From the NCBI RefSeq assembly GCF_000166135.1, contig NC_014666.1, forward strand, positions 3,410,001 to 3,474,000: a stretch of 64,000 nt of DNA, in the 5' to 3' direction. This document shows, piece after piece, positions 7,928 through 17,451 of this stretch. The notes below the pieces were generated by a model. That model saw nothing but the letters and a program-made list of their open reading frames with translations, searched no databases and was not told the DNA's origin. Each line of letters begins with the position of its first letter. Positions within the stretch are counted from its first letter, which is position 1. This DNA comes from Pseudofrankia inefficax. Lineage in GTDB: Bacteria > Actinomycetota > Actinomycetes > Frankiales > Frankiaceae. Made by a program: the position numbers and the translations under genes.

Positions 7928-8692
7928 ATGGGGCTGGAGTATCACCTCACCGGCCGGCGGATACTGGTCGCCGGTGCCTCCAGCGGCATCGGTTCCGAGG
8001 TTTGTCGAGCCGCGGTCGCGGCCGGCGCGTCGGTAGCCATGCTGGCCCGGCGCAAGGAGCTGCTCGACGCGCTCGCCGCCGAGCTGGGCGAGCGGTCCAT
8101 CCCGGTGTGCGCCGACGTCACCGACCTCGACAGGCTCGAGGCGGGAGTCGCGGCCGCGGCGCGCGGGCTCGGCGGGCTGGACGGCGTGGTCGCGGTCGCC
8201 GGGCAGAACATCACCGGCTCGATCGCCGGCGGCACGCCCAAACTGTGGCGCCAGATCATGGACGTCAACCTGATCGGCCCGCTGGCCAGCGTCCGCTACG
8301 CCCTCGACCACCTCGACGACGCCGCCGAGCGCCGCGACGTCCTGGTCACCGGCTCGGCCGCCGCGCTGATGGCCGTGCCCGGGCTGGGCATCTACGGCGC
8401 CTCGAAACGAGGGCTGGAGGCAGCGGTCCAGACGTTGCGCCTGGAACTGGCACCCCGTGGGATCAACGTCAGCCTCGTTGTACCCGGAATGTTCGCGACG
8501 CCCGGCCTGGTCGGTGACAAGAACCACCGCGACGGCGACCGCCTCGACCTCGACATTCCGGTGTTCCTGCCCGGCACCGGCCCGGCGCAGGCGGCCATCC
8601 TCGCCCGGGCGATGGTCTACGCGATGAGCCTGCCCCCTGACGTCGCCCTCAACGAGATCATCGCCCGGCCCACCGGCAACGTACGGCCATGA
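7928..8692 (+). CDS. SDR family oxidoreductase
   Basis: A 254-residue classical short-chain dehydrogenase. The cofactor motif AGASSGIG lies at 15-22; LARRKE at 39-44 after the second strand suggests NADP(H) preference by the arginines. Catalytic Ser143 (VTGS), Tyr156 and Lys160 (YGASK) are in place. AGGAGG at 7918-7923 supports the ATG. It follows the sulfotransferase by 28 bases and is likely in the same transcript; it may make or use the alcohol that is sulfated, though this is inference from position. Confidence 0.87.
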   Translation: MGLEYHLTGRRILVAGASSGIGSEVCRAAVAAGASVAMLARRKELLDALAAELGERSIPVCADVTDLDRLEAGVAAAARGLGGLDGVVAVAGQNITGSIAGGTPKLWRQIMDVNLIGPLASVRYALDHLDDAAERRDVLVTGSAAALMAVPGLGIYGASKRGLEAAVQTLRLELAPRGINVSLVVPGMFATPGLVGDKNHRDGDRLDLDIPVFLPGTGPAQAAILARAMVYAMSLPPDVALNEIIARPTGNVRP

Positions 8693-8807
8693 GGAGTCAC
8701 TCTTGGCGACGGTCGATGTCGTTCTCGGCAACCCGTCATGGGGGCGGACAGGAGACCTACAGAATGCTCGGGACGTCGACCGCACGTGTCCTGATCGAGG
8801 CGCCGTC

Positions 8808-9755
8808 ATGACCGCTCAGAGGGATGGTATGGCGGCGAAGATGCTCTCCAGCAGTGCGCATCTGTCGCATTTGCGGCGTCTGGAGGCGGAGAGTATCCAG
8901 ATCTTTCGGGAGGCTGTGGCGGAGTCTGAGCGGGCGGTGATGTTGTATTCGGTCGGTAAGGACAGTGCGGTGATGTTGCATCTGGCGGTGAAGGCGTTCT
9001 TTCCGTCGAAGCCGCCGTTTCCGTTGTTGCATGTGGACACGACGTGGAAGTTCCAGGCGATGTATGCCTTCCGGGACCGGCATGTCGCGAACCTGGGTCT
9101 GGATCTGTTGGTGCATCAGAATCCGGATGCGGTGCAGCGGGGGATCAATCCGTTTGATCACGGGTCGGCGATGCACACCGACATCTGGAAGACCGAGGGC
9201 CTGAAGCAGGCGTTGGACAAGTACGGGTTTGATGTGGCGTTCGGTGGGGCGCGTCGGGATGAGGAGAAGTCGCGGGCGAAGGAGCGGGTGTTCTCGATCC
9301 GGTCGGCGGCGCATCGGTGGGATCCGAAGGACCAGCGTCCGGAGCTGTGGCGGTTGTACAACGCGCGTAAGGCGCCGGGGCAGTCGATTCGGGTGTTCCC
9401 GTTGTCGAACTGGACCGAGCTGGATATCTGGCTCTACATCCACCGGGAGAACATCCCGATCGTCCCGTTGTACTTCGCGGCGCCGCGGCCGGTCGTGGAA
9501 CGCGACGGCACGCTGATCATGGTCGATGACGAGCGGATGCCGCTGGCGGCGGGGGAGATCCCCGAGCAGCGCTCGATCCGGTTTAGGACGCTCGGCTGCT
9601 ACCCGTTGACCGGGGCGGTCGAGTCCGAGGCGTCGACCCTGCTGGAGATCGTCCAGGAGATGTTGTTGACGACGTCGTCGGAGCGCCAGGGCCGGGTCAT
9701 CGACCACGACTCGTCGGGGTCGATGGAGAAGAAGAAGCACGAGGGATACTTCTGA
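8808..9755 (+). CDS. cysD: Sulfate adenylyltransferase subunit CysD
   Basis: The small, catalytic subunit of ATP sulfurylase, which makes adenosine 5'-phosphosulfate from sulfate and ATP. A 315-residue PP-loop ATPase: the loop reads YSVGKDS at 47-53, followed by conserved [23 protein letters not shown] and the [12 protein letters not shown]-terminus characteristic of CysD. An upstream in-frame start at 8703 would add 35 residues unlike the family; ATG 8808 with GAGG seven bases before it gives the usual length. It overlaps cysNC by one base (TGATG), so the subunits are translationally coupled. Codon choice is odd for the window, with many T- and G-ending codons such as TTG, CAT and GTG. Confidence 0.95.
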   Translation: MTAQRDGMAAKMLSSSAHLSHLRRLEAESIQIFREAVAESERAVMLYSVGKDSAVMLHLAVKAFFPSKPPFPLLHVDTTWKFQAMYAFRDRHVANLGLDLLVHQNPDAVQRGINPFDHGSAMHTDIWKTEGLKQALDKYGFDVAFGGARRDEEKSRAKERVFSIRSAAHRWDPKDQRPELWRLYNARKAPGQSIRVFPLSNWTELDIWLYIHRENIPIVPLYFAAPRPVVERDGTLIMVDDERMPLAAGEIPEQRSIRFRTLGCYPLTGAVESEASTLLEIVQEMLLTTSSERQGRVIDHDSSGSMEKKKHEGYF

Positions 9756-11683
9756 TGGCGCATGCGACGGATGAGCTGCTCGCGACGGACGTCGAGGCGT
9801 ATCTGCGCCGGCATGAGGACAAGTCGATGCTGCGGTTCATCACCTGCGGCAGCGTGGATGACGGCAAGTCGACGCTGATCGGCCGGTTGTTGTACGACGC
9901 GAAGCTGGTGTTCTCCGACCAGTTGGCCGCGTTGGAGTCGGACTCGAAGAAGGTCGGCACCCAGGGCGGCGAACTCGACTTCGCGCTGCTCGTCGACGGC
10001 CTCGCGGCCGAGCGGGAGCAGGGCATCACGATCGATGTGGCCTACCGGTTCTTCTCCACCGAGAAACGCAAGTTCATCGTCGCCGACACCCCCGGCCATG
10101 AGCAGTACACCCGCAACATGGTCACCGGCGCCTCCACCGCCGATCTCGCCGTCATCCTGATCGACGCCCGCAAGGGCGTCCTGACCCAGACCCGGCGCCA
10201 CAGCTACCTCGTCTCGCTGCTCGGGATCCGCCACGTCGTGCTCGCGATCAACAAGCTCGACCTCGTCGACTACTCCCAGCAGACCTTCGACGAGATCGAG
10301 GCCGACTACCGGACGTTCGCCGCCCAGATCGGCCTCGAAGGTGACGCCATCCGCGCCATCCCGCTGTCGGCGCTGCGCGGCGACAACATCACCGAACTGT
10401 CCACGAGTACGCCGTGGTACACCGGACCCACGTTGGTCGGCTACCTGGAATCCGTCCAGATCGCCGACACCGCGGGCGACGGGCCGTTCCGGCTACCGGT
10501 CCAGTGGGTCAACCGGCCGAACCTGGACTTCCGCGGCTTCTGCGGCCAGGTCGCCGGCGGGATGATCCGCCCCGGGCAGAAGATCCGAGCGCTGCCGTCG
10601 GGCCAGGAGTCCGTCGTCACCCGGATCGTCACCGCCGACGGCGACCTCGAGGCGGCTTACGCGGGCCAGTCGGTCACCCTCACGCTGGCCGACGAGATCG
10701 ACGTCTCCCGCGGCGACATCCTCGCCGCCGCCGACGCCCCGGCCGAGGTCGCCGACCAGTTCGCATGCCATTTGGTCTGGATGGGCGGCGAGCCGATGCT
10801 CCCGGGCCGGCCCTACCTGCTCAAACTCGGCACCCGCACCGTCAACGCGACCCTCGCCCCACCCAAATACAAGGTCAACGTCAACACGCTGGAACAGACC
10901 GCGGCGAAGACCCTGGAACTCAACGAGATCGGCGTCGCGAACCTCACCCTCGACCGGCCCGTCCCGTTCGACCCCTACACCGTCAACCGCGACACCGGCG
11001 GCTTCATCCTCATCGACAAATACACCCACGCCACCGTCGCCGCCGGCCTCCTACACTTCGCGCTCCGCCGGTCGCACAACATCCACTGGCAGGCCGTCGA
11101 AGTCAACAAAACCGCCCGCGCCGCCACCAAGGGCCAACGCCCCGCGGTCATCTGGTTCACCGGACTGTCCGGCGCCGGGAAATCCACCATCGCCAATTTG
11201 GTCGAGAAGAAGCTGCACGACGAGGGCTTCCACACCTACCTCCTCGACGGCGACAACGTCCGCCACGGCCTCAACAAAGATTTGGGCTTCACCGAAGCCG
11301 ACCGCGTCGAGAACATCCGCCGCATCGCCGAAGTCGCCAAACTGATGGCCGACGCCGGCCTCATCGTCCTCACCAGCTTCATCTCCCCCTTCCGCGCCGA
11401 ACGCCAACTCGCCCGCGACCTCCTCGACAACGGCGAATTCATCGAAGTCCACGTCGACACCCCCCTACACGTCGCCGAAGCCCGCGACCGCAAAGGCCTC
11501 TACGCCAAAGCCCGCCGCGGCGAACTAGCCAACTTCACCGGCATCGACTCCCCCTACGAAGCCCCCCACAACCCCGAAATCCACCTCGACGCCTCCGGCA
11601 CCACCACCCCGGCAGCCTCGGCCGAAACGGTCGTCGCCTACCTCCGAGAGGCGGGCCTGCTCACTTCGGCGGCGGGTGAATGA
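9755..11683 (+). CDS. cysNC: Bifunctional CysN/CysC: ATP sulfurylase GTPase subunit fused to APS kinase
   Basis: A 642-residue fusion that regulates ATP sulfurylase by GTP hydrolysis and then phosphorylates APS to PAPS, the sulfate donor of sulfotransferases. The N-terminal CysN part has the GTPase motifs GSVDDGKST (32-40), DTPGH (111-115) and NKLD (166-169), then EF-Tu-like beta-barrel domains. The APS kinase domain begins near residue 460 with the P-loop GLSGAGKS (about 470-477), followed by [11 protein letters not shown] and FISPFRAER with the active-site serine. The fusion is common in actinobacteria. No cysH or sulfite reductase gene follows, so here the product may serve sulfation. The 3' third is strikingly rich in C- and A-ending codons, unlike cysD. 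Confidence 0.95.
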   Translation: MAHATDELLATDVEAYLRRHEDKSMLRFITCGSVDDGKSTLIGRLLYDAKLVFSDQLAALESDSKKVGTQGGELDFALLVDGLAAEREQGITIDVAYRFFSTEKRKFIVADTPGHEQYTRNMVTGASTADLAVILIDARKGVLTQTRRHSYLVSLLGIRHVVLAINKLDLVDYSQQTFDEIEADYRTFAAQIGLEGDAIRAIPLSALRGDNITELSTSTPWYTGPTLVGYLESVQIADTAGDGPFRLPVQWVNRPNLDFRGFCGQVAGGMIRPGQKIRALPSGQESVVTRIVTADGDLEAAYAGQSVTLTLADEIDVSRGDILAAADAPAEVADQFACHLVWMGGEPMLPGRPYLLKLGTRTVNATLAPPKYKVNVNTLEQTAAKTLELNEIGVANLTLDRPVPFDPYTVNRDTGGFILIDKYTHATVAAGLLHFALRRSHNIHWQAVEVNKTARAATKGQRPAVIWFTGLSGAGKSTIANLVEKKLHDEGFHTYLLDGDNVRHGLNKDLGFTEADRVENIRRIAEVAKLMADAGLIVLTSFISPFRAERQLARDLLDNGEFIEVHVDTPLHVAEARDRKGLYAKARRGELANFTGIDSPYEAPHNPEIHLDASGTTTPAASAETVVAYLREAGLLTSAAGE

Positions 11684-11788
11684 CCGCGCTCGACGATCAC
11701 TCCGTCGACGCCGCCCCGCGAGGTCTGGGCCGTGCATGTCGCCCTCGCGGTCCACGGGCGGCCGTCGTCGGCGCGGTCGGGCTGCCCG

Positions 11789-12907
11789 CTAGCGGAAGCA
11801 GTGCGAGGCGAACCGCTCCAGGTACGGCGCGAACGCGTCGGTGACGCCCGCGGCGGTCAGGCCGTATTCCTCCAGCGAATAGCGGTGCGCCGGACGGGCG
11901 CCCTGACTGTTGGCCTCGGCCCACCGGCGCATGCTGAGGCGCACCTCGTCATCGAGCGTCAGCCCGGTGAACTCGTAGATCCGCTCGGCCGTCCCGACAG
12001 GATCGGATTCGATCTCGTGCTGCCCGACGTCGAGGAACCGCTCCGGCCCGATGGCCTCCCGCGCGGCCATCGCCTGCTGGACACCCACCGACCAGTGTTC
12101 GAGCAGCGAAGGGCCGAACGCGGCGTCGGGCGACCAGCTGGGAGTCCGCTGACGGCGGGCGGCGGCCACCGTGCTGCAGGTCGACGCGAGGGCGGCCACC
12201 GGATCGCGATGGGTGAAGACGAACCGCGCGTCCGGATAGTGCGCCGCGGCCTCTGGGAGCAGGAAGACATAGGCCGGCGTCTTGAGCAGCCAGCGGTGCG
12301 GCGGCCGGTGCGCGTGAAGAAGGCGCAGCACCCGCTCCTGGTACGGGAAGAGATCCGGATGCGCCGTGCCGCGCCACCAGGTGGCGTGCGAGGGCACAGG
12401 CAGCGTCAGCTCGGCGTGGTCGAAGGCCAGCGCGTGGATCGGCCAGTCCTCGGCCGGGCCGTCGACCGCCACGATGTGACGCGGGTTCGCCGCGGGCGGC
12501 ACCCGGGGCCGGCGTGGGTCGTCGTGCTCCCGGCCGAGGACGGGCGGGGGCACCGGATTGTTGACCTCCCAGGGGCGCAGATAGCGGAACCCCGGATCAT
12601 TGGCCAGCAGGAAATGCAGCGCGGTCGTGGCCGTGCGCGGCAGCCCGACGATCATCAGGGGACCGTCGATCGGATCGGCCGCCTCCCGCGCGTGTTCGGA
12701 GTACCACTCCTCGATGCGCATCCGGGTCACCAGCCGTTGGACCAGGAGCGCCTCGATCCTCTCGACGGCCTCGGGATCGTCACTCGCGTCGCGCTCGGTC
12801 GCGGAGACCAGATTGTCGAGCCCGCCGCGCCATCCACCGGGTCCGAGATCGGTGAGCCCGCAGGACTCGTGCGCCCGAGCGACAAGACTTTCGGCTGAGG
12901 AGACCAC
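11789..12907 (-). CDS. Sulfotransferase family protein
   Basis: A 372-residue PAPS-dependent sulfotransferase-like protein related to the one at 6721. The phosphosulfate loop is GLPRTATT (88-95), and FTHRDPVAALAS (HRDP 233-236) is the 3'-phosphate-binding segment. The helical N-terminus carries the same GLTDLG-x-GGWRGGL signature as its relative. The GTG start has no ribosome site, but TATAGT ends six bases before it, so the mRNA is probably leaderless. A TAAG-type element sits just upstream of that -10 box. The cupin gene precedes it on the same strand. Acceptor unknown; both enzymes could use PAPS from CysD/CysNC. Confidence 0.82.
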   Translation of the reverse strand: MVSSAESLVARAHESCGLTDLGPGGWRGGLDNLVSATERDASDDPEAVERIEALLVQRLVTRMRIEEWYSEHAREAADPIDGPLMIVGLPRTATTALHFLLANDPGFRYLRPWEVNNPVPPPVLGREHDDPRRPRVPPAANPRHIVAVDGPAEDWPIHALAFDHAELTLPVPSHATWWRGTAHPDLFPYQERVLRLLHAHRPPHRWLLKTPAYVFLLPEAAAHYPDARFVFTHRDPVAALASTCSTVAAARRQRTPSWSPDAAFGPSLLEHWSVGVQQAMAAREAIGPERFLDVGQHEIESDPVGTAERIYEFTGLTLDDEVRLSMRRWAEANSQGARPAHRYSLEEYGLTAAGVTDAFAPYLERFASHCFR

Positions 12908-12913
12908 GAGGGA

Positions 12914-12942
12914 ACTATAGAGAACTTAAGCTTCTTGACTCA
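12914..12942 (-). promoter_or_regulatory. Leaderless promoter with TGAG-N8-CTTA element (site C)
   Basis: On the minus strand TATAGT (12919-12914) lies six bases before the sulfotransferase GTG. The 16-bp element occupies 12927-12942 (plus strand TAAG-N8-CTCA), seven bases upstream of the -10 box, where it would cover the -35 region. It overlaps the stop codon of the cupin gene, so the sulfotransferase can be expressed separately from the cupin. Confidence 0.6.
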
Positions 12943-13431
12943 AGACGGTGGCTCGGCGGGTGGATCGAGGATCCAGCCGCGGCGGCGGTAGTCGCGGACG
13001 CGCGGGTCGTCGTCGTCCCACCGGGTCTGGGTGGCCCGCGCGCTGGCGAAGATCTCCAGGACGGTCGCGCCCACCGGGCCCGGGGTTAGCGGGCCGTAGG
13101 CGACATCCGGCGCCACGACGACCAGCTGGCCCGCCGTCAGCGTGACGCCCTCGACGATGAGCGATCCCTCGAGGACGATCGACGCCGTCCAGTCGGCGTG
13201 CGCGTGCCAAAGCCGTGGTCCGCTGCCTGGTGCCATCCGGGCGTGGGTGAAGCGCGCGGCGTCGGGATCGGCGCGGTCGCCCAGGATGAGCGAGAACAGG
13301 GTCGCGATCACGTCGCCGGGCTGTCCCTGCGGGTGCCTGCCCTCGTTCCAGTCGACGATCCGCACCCCGGGCCGCTCGCGCAACGGGATGGTCTCGGGAG
13401 TGGCCGGTGTCCGGGTGGGTGTCTCGGTCAC
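12940..13431 (-). CDS. Cupin domain protein
   Basis: A 163-residue small beta-barrel protein of the cupin superfamily. The first cupin motif region has RLWHAHADWTASIVLEGSL (about residues 72-91) with two histidines that could bind metal, and GQLVVVAPDVAYGP follows as the second motif. Charged tails flank the barrel. Homologues act as dioxygenases, isomerases or ligand-binding proteins, so function stays open. It lies upstream of a sulfotransferase on the same strand and has a TAAG-type element 46 bases before its start. A cupin of similar size but different sequence occurs at 61640. Confidence 0.78.
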   Translation of the reverse strand: MTETPTRTPATPETIPLRERPGVRIVDWNEGRHPQGQPGDVIATLFSLILGDRADPDAARFTHARMAPGSGPRLWHAHADWTASIVLEGSLIVEGVTLTAGQLVVVAPDVAYGPLTPGPVGATVLEIFASARATQTRWDDDDPRVRDYRRRGWILDPPAEPPS

Positions 13432-13477
13432 GCCGGCTTCCCCTCTCGCTCTGCTTGCCCGGAAGGCTCCGTGAAAC

Positions 13478-13493
13478 TAAGGTAACGTACTCA
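13478..13493. promoter_or_regulatory. TAAG-N8-CTCA element (site D)
   Basis: TAAG 13478-13481 and CTCA 13490-13493. It lies between the divergent cupin (start 13431) and DUF35 (start 13670) genes and could control both. Confidence 0.6.
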
Positions 13494-13669
13494 AAGACGA
13501 TAAGGCGCGTGGACGGGATATTGACAGTCGAAGTGAATGGTGATACCGACGCCGATCGCCGTTCGTCGAGTGTGACCGGGTCGGCTGGGCGATCGCCCGT
13601 AGCCGGATTGTGTCCGGCATGACCGGCCGGATCGCATACGTCACCCGCACGAGAGGGAGTCGAGCACGG

Positions 13670-14098
13670 ATGACGACCACCAGCGAATACGGCCGCCCGA
13701 TCCCGGTTCCGGACGAGTCGTCCGCCGGCTTCTGGGAGGCCGTCCGCCGGCACGAGCTGGCGTTCCAACGGTGCCAGCACTGCGGGCGGTTCGCGCATCT
13801 CCCGGTGGCCTTCTGCCGTGGCTGCCACAACCTCGACAACCCGTCCTTCGCGTTCGAGCGGGTGGGCGGCCGCGGTCACGTGGTCAACTGGACGGTGATC
13901 CACGACCACATGGTCGCCGGCTTCCAGGGGAGCGAGCCGTTGGTCCATGTGCTGGTCCGGCTGGACGAGCAGGAGGATCTGCTCTTCCCGGCGACCCTCA
14001 TCGGGGACACCGAGAAGCTGGAGCTCCTCGCGCCGGTCGAGATCGTCTTCCGGGACGTCGCCGACGGGGTGACCCTCCCGTACTTCCAGCTGCTTTGA
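13670..14098 (+). CDS. Zn-ribbon/OB-fold protein (DUF35, thiolase-accessory type)
   Basis: A 142-residue protein with a rubredoxin-like zinc ribbon (Cys35-x2-Cys38 and Cys49-x2-Cys52) followed by an OB-fold ending in FRDVADGVTLPYFQL. In known cases DUF35 proteins partner thiolases, HMG-CoA synthase-like enzymes or aldolases of steroid side-chain degradation and bind acyl-CoA. Here no thiolase is adjacent, so the partner must be elsewhere. AGGGAG at 13654-13659 supports ATG 13670. It is likely co-transcribed with the phosphoesterase and aldehyde dehydrogenase genes downstream, and a TAAG-type element lies 176 bases upstream. Confidence 0.85.
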   Translation: MTTTSEYGRPIPVPDESSAGFWEAVRRHELAFQRCQHCGRFAHLPVAFCRGCHNLDNPSFAFERVGGRGHVVNWTVIHDHMVAGFQGSEPLVHVLVRLDEQEDLLFPATLIGDTEKLELLAPVEIVFRDVADGVTLPYFQLL

Positions 14099-14104
14099 GT
14101 CACG

Positions 14105-14140
14105 CGCCGAGCACGCCGATGACGCCGAGCATGCCGATGA
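14105..14140 (+). repeat. Two tandem 18-bp repeats at a gene junction
   Basis: Copies 14105-14122 and 14123-14140 (core CGCCGAGC-[A]-YGCCGATGA) differ by one base. They lie right after the DUF35 stop and contain several candidate ATG starts of the next gene, so the duplication has multiplied start codons. Confidence 0.75.
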
Positions 14141-14865
14141 CGCGGCCGCGCCCAGCGACCCTCCTGCACACGGCGGACGTGCACCTGGGCAACGGCGACG
14201 GCGGCCCGCAGGGCCGGGAGGCCCGCGCGTTCTCCCGCGCGGTCGACCTCGCGATCGAGCGCGACGTCGACGCGCTGTTGATCGTGGGAGACCTGTTCGA
14301 CCACGGCCGGCTCCCGGAGGACCTGCTGGCCTGGACCGCGAAGGAGCTCAACCGCGCCGAGCGCCCGGTCGTCCTGCTGACCGGCAACCACGACAACCTG
14401 AACGACGCGTCCATCTACCACCGTTTCCGGGTCACCGAGCGGTGCCCGCACGTGCTCCTGCTCGACGACCCGCGGGGATCGGTCGTCGAGGTGCCGGGAA
14501 CCGACGTCGTCGTCTGGGGCCGGGCGCTCGTCGAGCACGAGCCGCGCTACCGCCCGCTGGCCGGCGTTCCGGACAAGCCGGCCGGCCGGTGGGGGGTCGT
14601 GGCCGGTCACGGGCTGGTGCTGCGCCAAGACCGGCGCAGCCATCACTCCTCGCCCATCCTGCCGTCCGAGATCACCGCGATCGACTGGGACTACGTCGCG
14701 CTCGGCCATCACCATGCGCACGTGGTGTTCCGCGACCCACCGCGCCCCGCGCTCTACCCCGGCGCGACCGCCTACTCCCTGCGGGGGCGGGCGGGCGTCG
14801 TCGTCGTGAGCTTCGAGCCCGGGACGGGCGTCAGCTTCACCTGGGTCGCCCTCGGCGACGACTGA
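14119..14865 (+). CDS. Metallophosphoesterase, SbcD-like
   Basis: A roughly 248-residue calcineurin-like phosphoesterase with all family motifs: D20-x-H22 (TADVHLG), GDLFDHG (57-63), GNHD (89-92), GHG and the GHHHAHV motif near residue 195. The arrangement resembles the nuclease domain of SbcD/Mre11-type DNA repair exonucleases, but the capping and Rad50-binding parts are missing and no sbcC is nearby. The exact start is uncertain: ATG codons at 14119, 14131 and 14137, and a TTG at 14095 overlapping the previous stop, are all in frame. It stands between catabolic genes; its substrate is unknown. Confidence 0.82.
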   Translation: MTPSMPMTRPRPATLLHTADVHLGNGDGGPQGREARAFSRAVDLAIERDVDALLIVGDLFDHGRLPEDLLAWTAKELNRAERPVVLLTGNHDNLNDASIYHRFRVTERCPHVLLLDDPRGSVVEVPGTDVVVWGRALVEHEPRYRPLAGVPDKPAGRWGVVAGHGLVLRQDRRSHHSSPILPSEITAIDWDYVALGHHHAHVVFRDPPRPALYPGATAYSLRGRAGVVVVSFEPGTGVSFTWVALGDD

Positions 14866-14953
14866 TGTCCACCGGTGCCCGGTGCTCGGGAGCCCGTGGG
14901 CTCGGCACAAGGGCCTATCCCGCAGCCAGCTGCGGCCGCAACAGGGAGTCCAG

Positions 14954-16417
14954 ATGCTTACGAGGGACAAGCTTTTCATCGATGGCCGGTGGGTCGCGCC
15001 GGCCACGACCGAGACGCTGAACGTCATCAACCCGGCTACGGAGGAGGTCTTCGGGTCGATCCCGGCGGCGGGCGCGGCGGACGTCGACCGCGCGGTCGCG
15101 GCGGCGCGCCAGGCGTTCGAGGGGCCGTGGCGCAGGCTCGACCCGACCGAGCGCGGGGCGATGCTGCTGCGCTTCCTGGACGAGCTGCGCAAGCGCTGGG
15201 ACGACCTCGCCCCGATCTACACGGGCGAGGCGGGCTTCACGATCACCACGTCCCACAAGATCGAGGGCATCGTCAGCCAGCTGGTCAACTTCTACGTCGA
15301 CCAGGCCGCGGTGTACCCGTGGATGGAGCGCCGTCCGTGCCATGACGTCGAGCAGGGACACCTCGACGTCATCGTCCAGCAGTACCCGGTCGGCGTGGTC
15401 GGGGCGATCGTGCCGTGGAACGGCCCGCAGCTCATCACGATGATGAAGCTGGCGCCCGCGCTGCTGGCCGGCTGCACGGCCGTCCTGAAGACGGCGCCCG
15501 AGGCCAGCCTCAACATGGCGTACTACGGCGACGCGTGGGAGGCGGCCGGCCTGCCCGCCGGCGTCCTGAACATCCTGACCGGCGGCGCGGCCACCGGGGC
15601 CCTGCTCGCCGAGCACCCCGGTGTCGACCGGGTGTCGTTCACCGGCAGCCCGTCGAACGGCCGTAGCGTCGCCCTCGCCTCGGCCAGGCAGTTGAAGGGC
15701 GTCACGCTCGAGCTCGGCGGCAAGTCGCCGGCGATCCTCCTCGACGACGCCGACATCGAGGCAGCGGCGTTGAACTGCGCCTACACCTTCCTTCCCGGCG
15801 CGGGGCAGCAGTGCATCGCCAACGCTCGGGTTCTCGCGCCGCGGGCCCGCTATGACGAGGTCGTCGACGCCTTCGCCGCGGTGTACGACAAGTTCCCCAT
15901 CGGCGACCCGATGGACCCGAACACCCGGGTCGGGCCCGTCATCTCGGCCCACTCACGCGACCGGGTGCTCGGAATGATCGAGGCGGCCAAGGCCGAGGGC
16001 GCCAAGGTCGTCAAGGGTGGCGGCCGGCCCGCCGGCCTCGACCGCGGCTTCTACGTCGACAAGACACTGTTCCGCGACGTCGACAACTCGATGAGCATCG
16101 CGCAGAACGAGGTCTTCGGGCCGGTGTGCGTCATCATCCCGCACGACGGCGACGAGGACGCCCTCCGGCTCGCGAACGACTCGATGTACGGCCTCGGCGG
16201 CAGCGTCTGGTCTGCCGACCAGCAGCGCGCCTTCGACGTGGCCAAGGAGGTCCGCTCCGGCGCGCTCGGGATCAACGGCTTCACCCTCGACCCCGCCGGC
16301 CCACTCGGCGGCTTCCGCGACTCGGGAATCGGCTGCGAGCGCGGCGTCGAGGCCTTCCGCGACTTCCTGCAGCCGAAGGGCATCCTGGTTCCTCGCGACG
16401 GCTCGATCGTCATCTGA
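14954..16417 (+). CDS. NAD(P)-dependent aldehyde dehydrogenase
   Basis: A 487-residue enzyme of the ALDH superfamily, oxidising an aldehyde to the acid. The general base Glu253 is in LELGGKSP and the nucleophile Cys287 in GQQCIANAR; the NAD-loop reads FTGSPSNGR and the cofactor segment VVGAIVPWNGP. AGGGAG at 14943-14948 places the start at 14954, giving the standard family length. Two more ALDHs (32573, 46913) occur in the window; this one is closest in layout to the one at 32573, with identical active-site spacing. Natural aldehyde unknown, probably derived from the alcohol handled by neighbouring SDR or P450 enzymes. Confidence 0.92.
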   Translation: MLTRDKLFIDGRWVAPATTETLNVINPATEEVFGSIPAAGAADVDRAVAAARQAFEGPWRRLDPTERGAMLLRFLDELRKRWDDLAPIYTGEAGFTITTSHKIEGIVSQLVNFYVDQAAVYPWMERRPCHDVEQGHLDVIVQQYPVGVVGAIVPWNGPQLITMMKLAPALLAGCTAVLKTAPEASLNMAYYGDAWEAAGLPAGVLNILTGGAATGALLAEHPGVDRVSFTGSPSNGRSVALASARQLKGVTLELGGKSPAILLDDADIEAAALNCAYTFLPGAGQQCIANARVLAPRARYDEVVDAFAAVYDKFPIGDPMDPNTRVGPVISAHSRDRVLGMIEAAKAEGAKVVKGGGRPAGLDRGFYVDKTLFRDVDNSMSIAQNEVFGPVCVIIPHDGDEDALRLANDSMYGLGGSVWSADQQRAFDVAKEVRSGALGINGFTLDPAGPLGGFRDSGIGCERGVEAFRDFLQPKGILVPRDGSIVI

Positions 16418-16424
16418 GACGCCT

Positions 16425-16456
16425 GTCGACGTCCTGCCGCACGGCAGGACGTCGAC
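16425..16456. terminator. Perfect 15-bp hairpin between convergent genes
   Basis: A 32-base perfect palindrome (arms 16425-16439 and 16442-16456, two-base centre) starts eight bases after the ALDH stop and faces the converging hydratase gene. Probably a bidirectional terminator; no U-tract. Confidence 0.75.
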
Positions 16457-16595
16457 ATGATCGCCGTTCTCGCCCTCAGGTGGTCGTGAATCGGGCCTGG
16501 TCGCAGCCGTTTGAGGGCCAAACTCGCGATCATTCCGGTCGGCTGGCCGGTGACGGACGCCCGCGGCGAGGTGCCGCCGCGGGCGCCGGTGAACG

Positions 16596-17405
16596 TCAGC
16601 CCTGGGCCGGCACTCCGGGCGGCGGGAGCAGGTCCTGGCGGGGGGCGTACTCGGGTGGGCGTCGCTCCTTGCGGGCGTGCAGGGCCTCCTTGGAGTCCGG
16701 ATGGCCGCTCATCAGGGCGGTCAGGCGCTGCTCGTAGGTGTAGCCGCTCTTGATGTCCGCGTGCTCGATCGCGTTCAGGCCTCGCTTCGCGACCCGCATC
16801 GCCGTCGGGCTGTGCGCGGCGATCAGCCGGGCCTCGGCGTAGACCTCGTCGAGCAGCTGGTCGGGTGGAACGACGGCCTGGATCGCGCCGAGGCTGTAGA
16901 GCTCGGCCGCGGTCAGCGGCTTGCCGGTGAAGAAGGCCCGGCGGACCGTCGGCTGCGTGACCCAGCGCCCGAGGTGGCGCGCCCCGCCCATCACACCGAC
17001 GGTGATCTCGGGGAGACCGATGACCGCGTCCGCCGCGGCGATGAGGTAGTCGCAGGAGGCGGCGAGCGCGAGCCCCGTGCCGACCGCCGTGCCGTGGATC
17101 GCGCCGATGACCGGGACCGGGCAGTCCTGGATGGCGAAGAACGCCTCGCGGACGTGCCACATCCGCTCGCTCGCGTTGTCGGGGGTCATCGTGGCGAACT
17201 CGCCGAGGTCGTTGCCGCCGCAGAAATGCGCGCCCCGCCCGGCGAGCACCATCACCCGGACGTCGTCGGCGAACGCGTCGGGATTCGCGAAGACTCGCTG
17301 GATCTCGTCGTAGAGCGCGATGTTCACCGCGTTGACCGGCGGTCGGTTCAGCCACACGGTCGCGACCGTGCCGTCGATCTCGACGTCGAGATACTGAAGA
17401 TCCAT
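16596..17405 (-). CDS. Enoyl-CoA hydratase/isomerase family protein
   Basis: A 269-residue crotonase-fold protein. The oxyanion-hole segments are AHFCGGNDL (59-67) and HGTAVGTGLALAASCD (104-119). At the hydratase glutamate positions, only Glu133 (LPEITVG) is seen; the second is replaced in VGVMGGARHLG, so the enzyme may be a hydratase of reduced type, isomerase or another crotonase. It ends a four-gene minus-strand operon (small acyl-CoA dehydrogenase, large acyl-CoA dehydrogenase, CoA ligase, hydratase) read away from 21600. The C-terminal 25 residues are a proline-rich tail. Confidence 0.87.
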   Translation of the reverse strand: MDLQYLDVEIDGTVATVWLNRPPVNAVNIALYDEIQRVFANPDAFADDVRVMVLAGRGAHFCGGNDLGEFATMTPDNASERMWHVREAFFAIQDCPVPVIGAIHGTAVGTGLALAASCDYLIAAADAVIGLPEITVGVMGGARHLGRWVTQPTVRRAFFTGKPLTAAELYSLGAIQAVVPPDQLLDEVYAEARLIAAHSPTAMRVAKRGLNAIEHADIKSGYTYEQRLTALMSGHPDSKEALHARKERRPPEYAPRQDLLPPPGVPAQG

Positions 17406-17451
17406 GGTCCCTGGCTTTCTTGATCAGTGGCGTGAACGAGAACGGGTCGGA

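Noticed and set aside
11684-11788. Terminator hairpin between cysNC and the converging sulfotransferase
   Set aside because: Only an 8-bp stem with a long loop was found, too weak to list as a feature.
14119-14865. Calling the phosphoesterase sbcD
   Set aside because: It lacks the C-terminal capping domain and no sbcC is adjacent; only the catalytic fold is shared.
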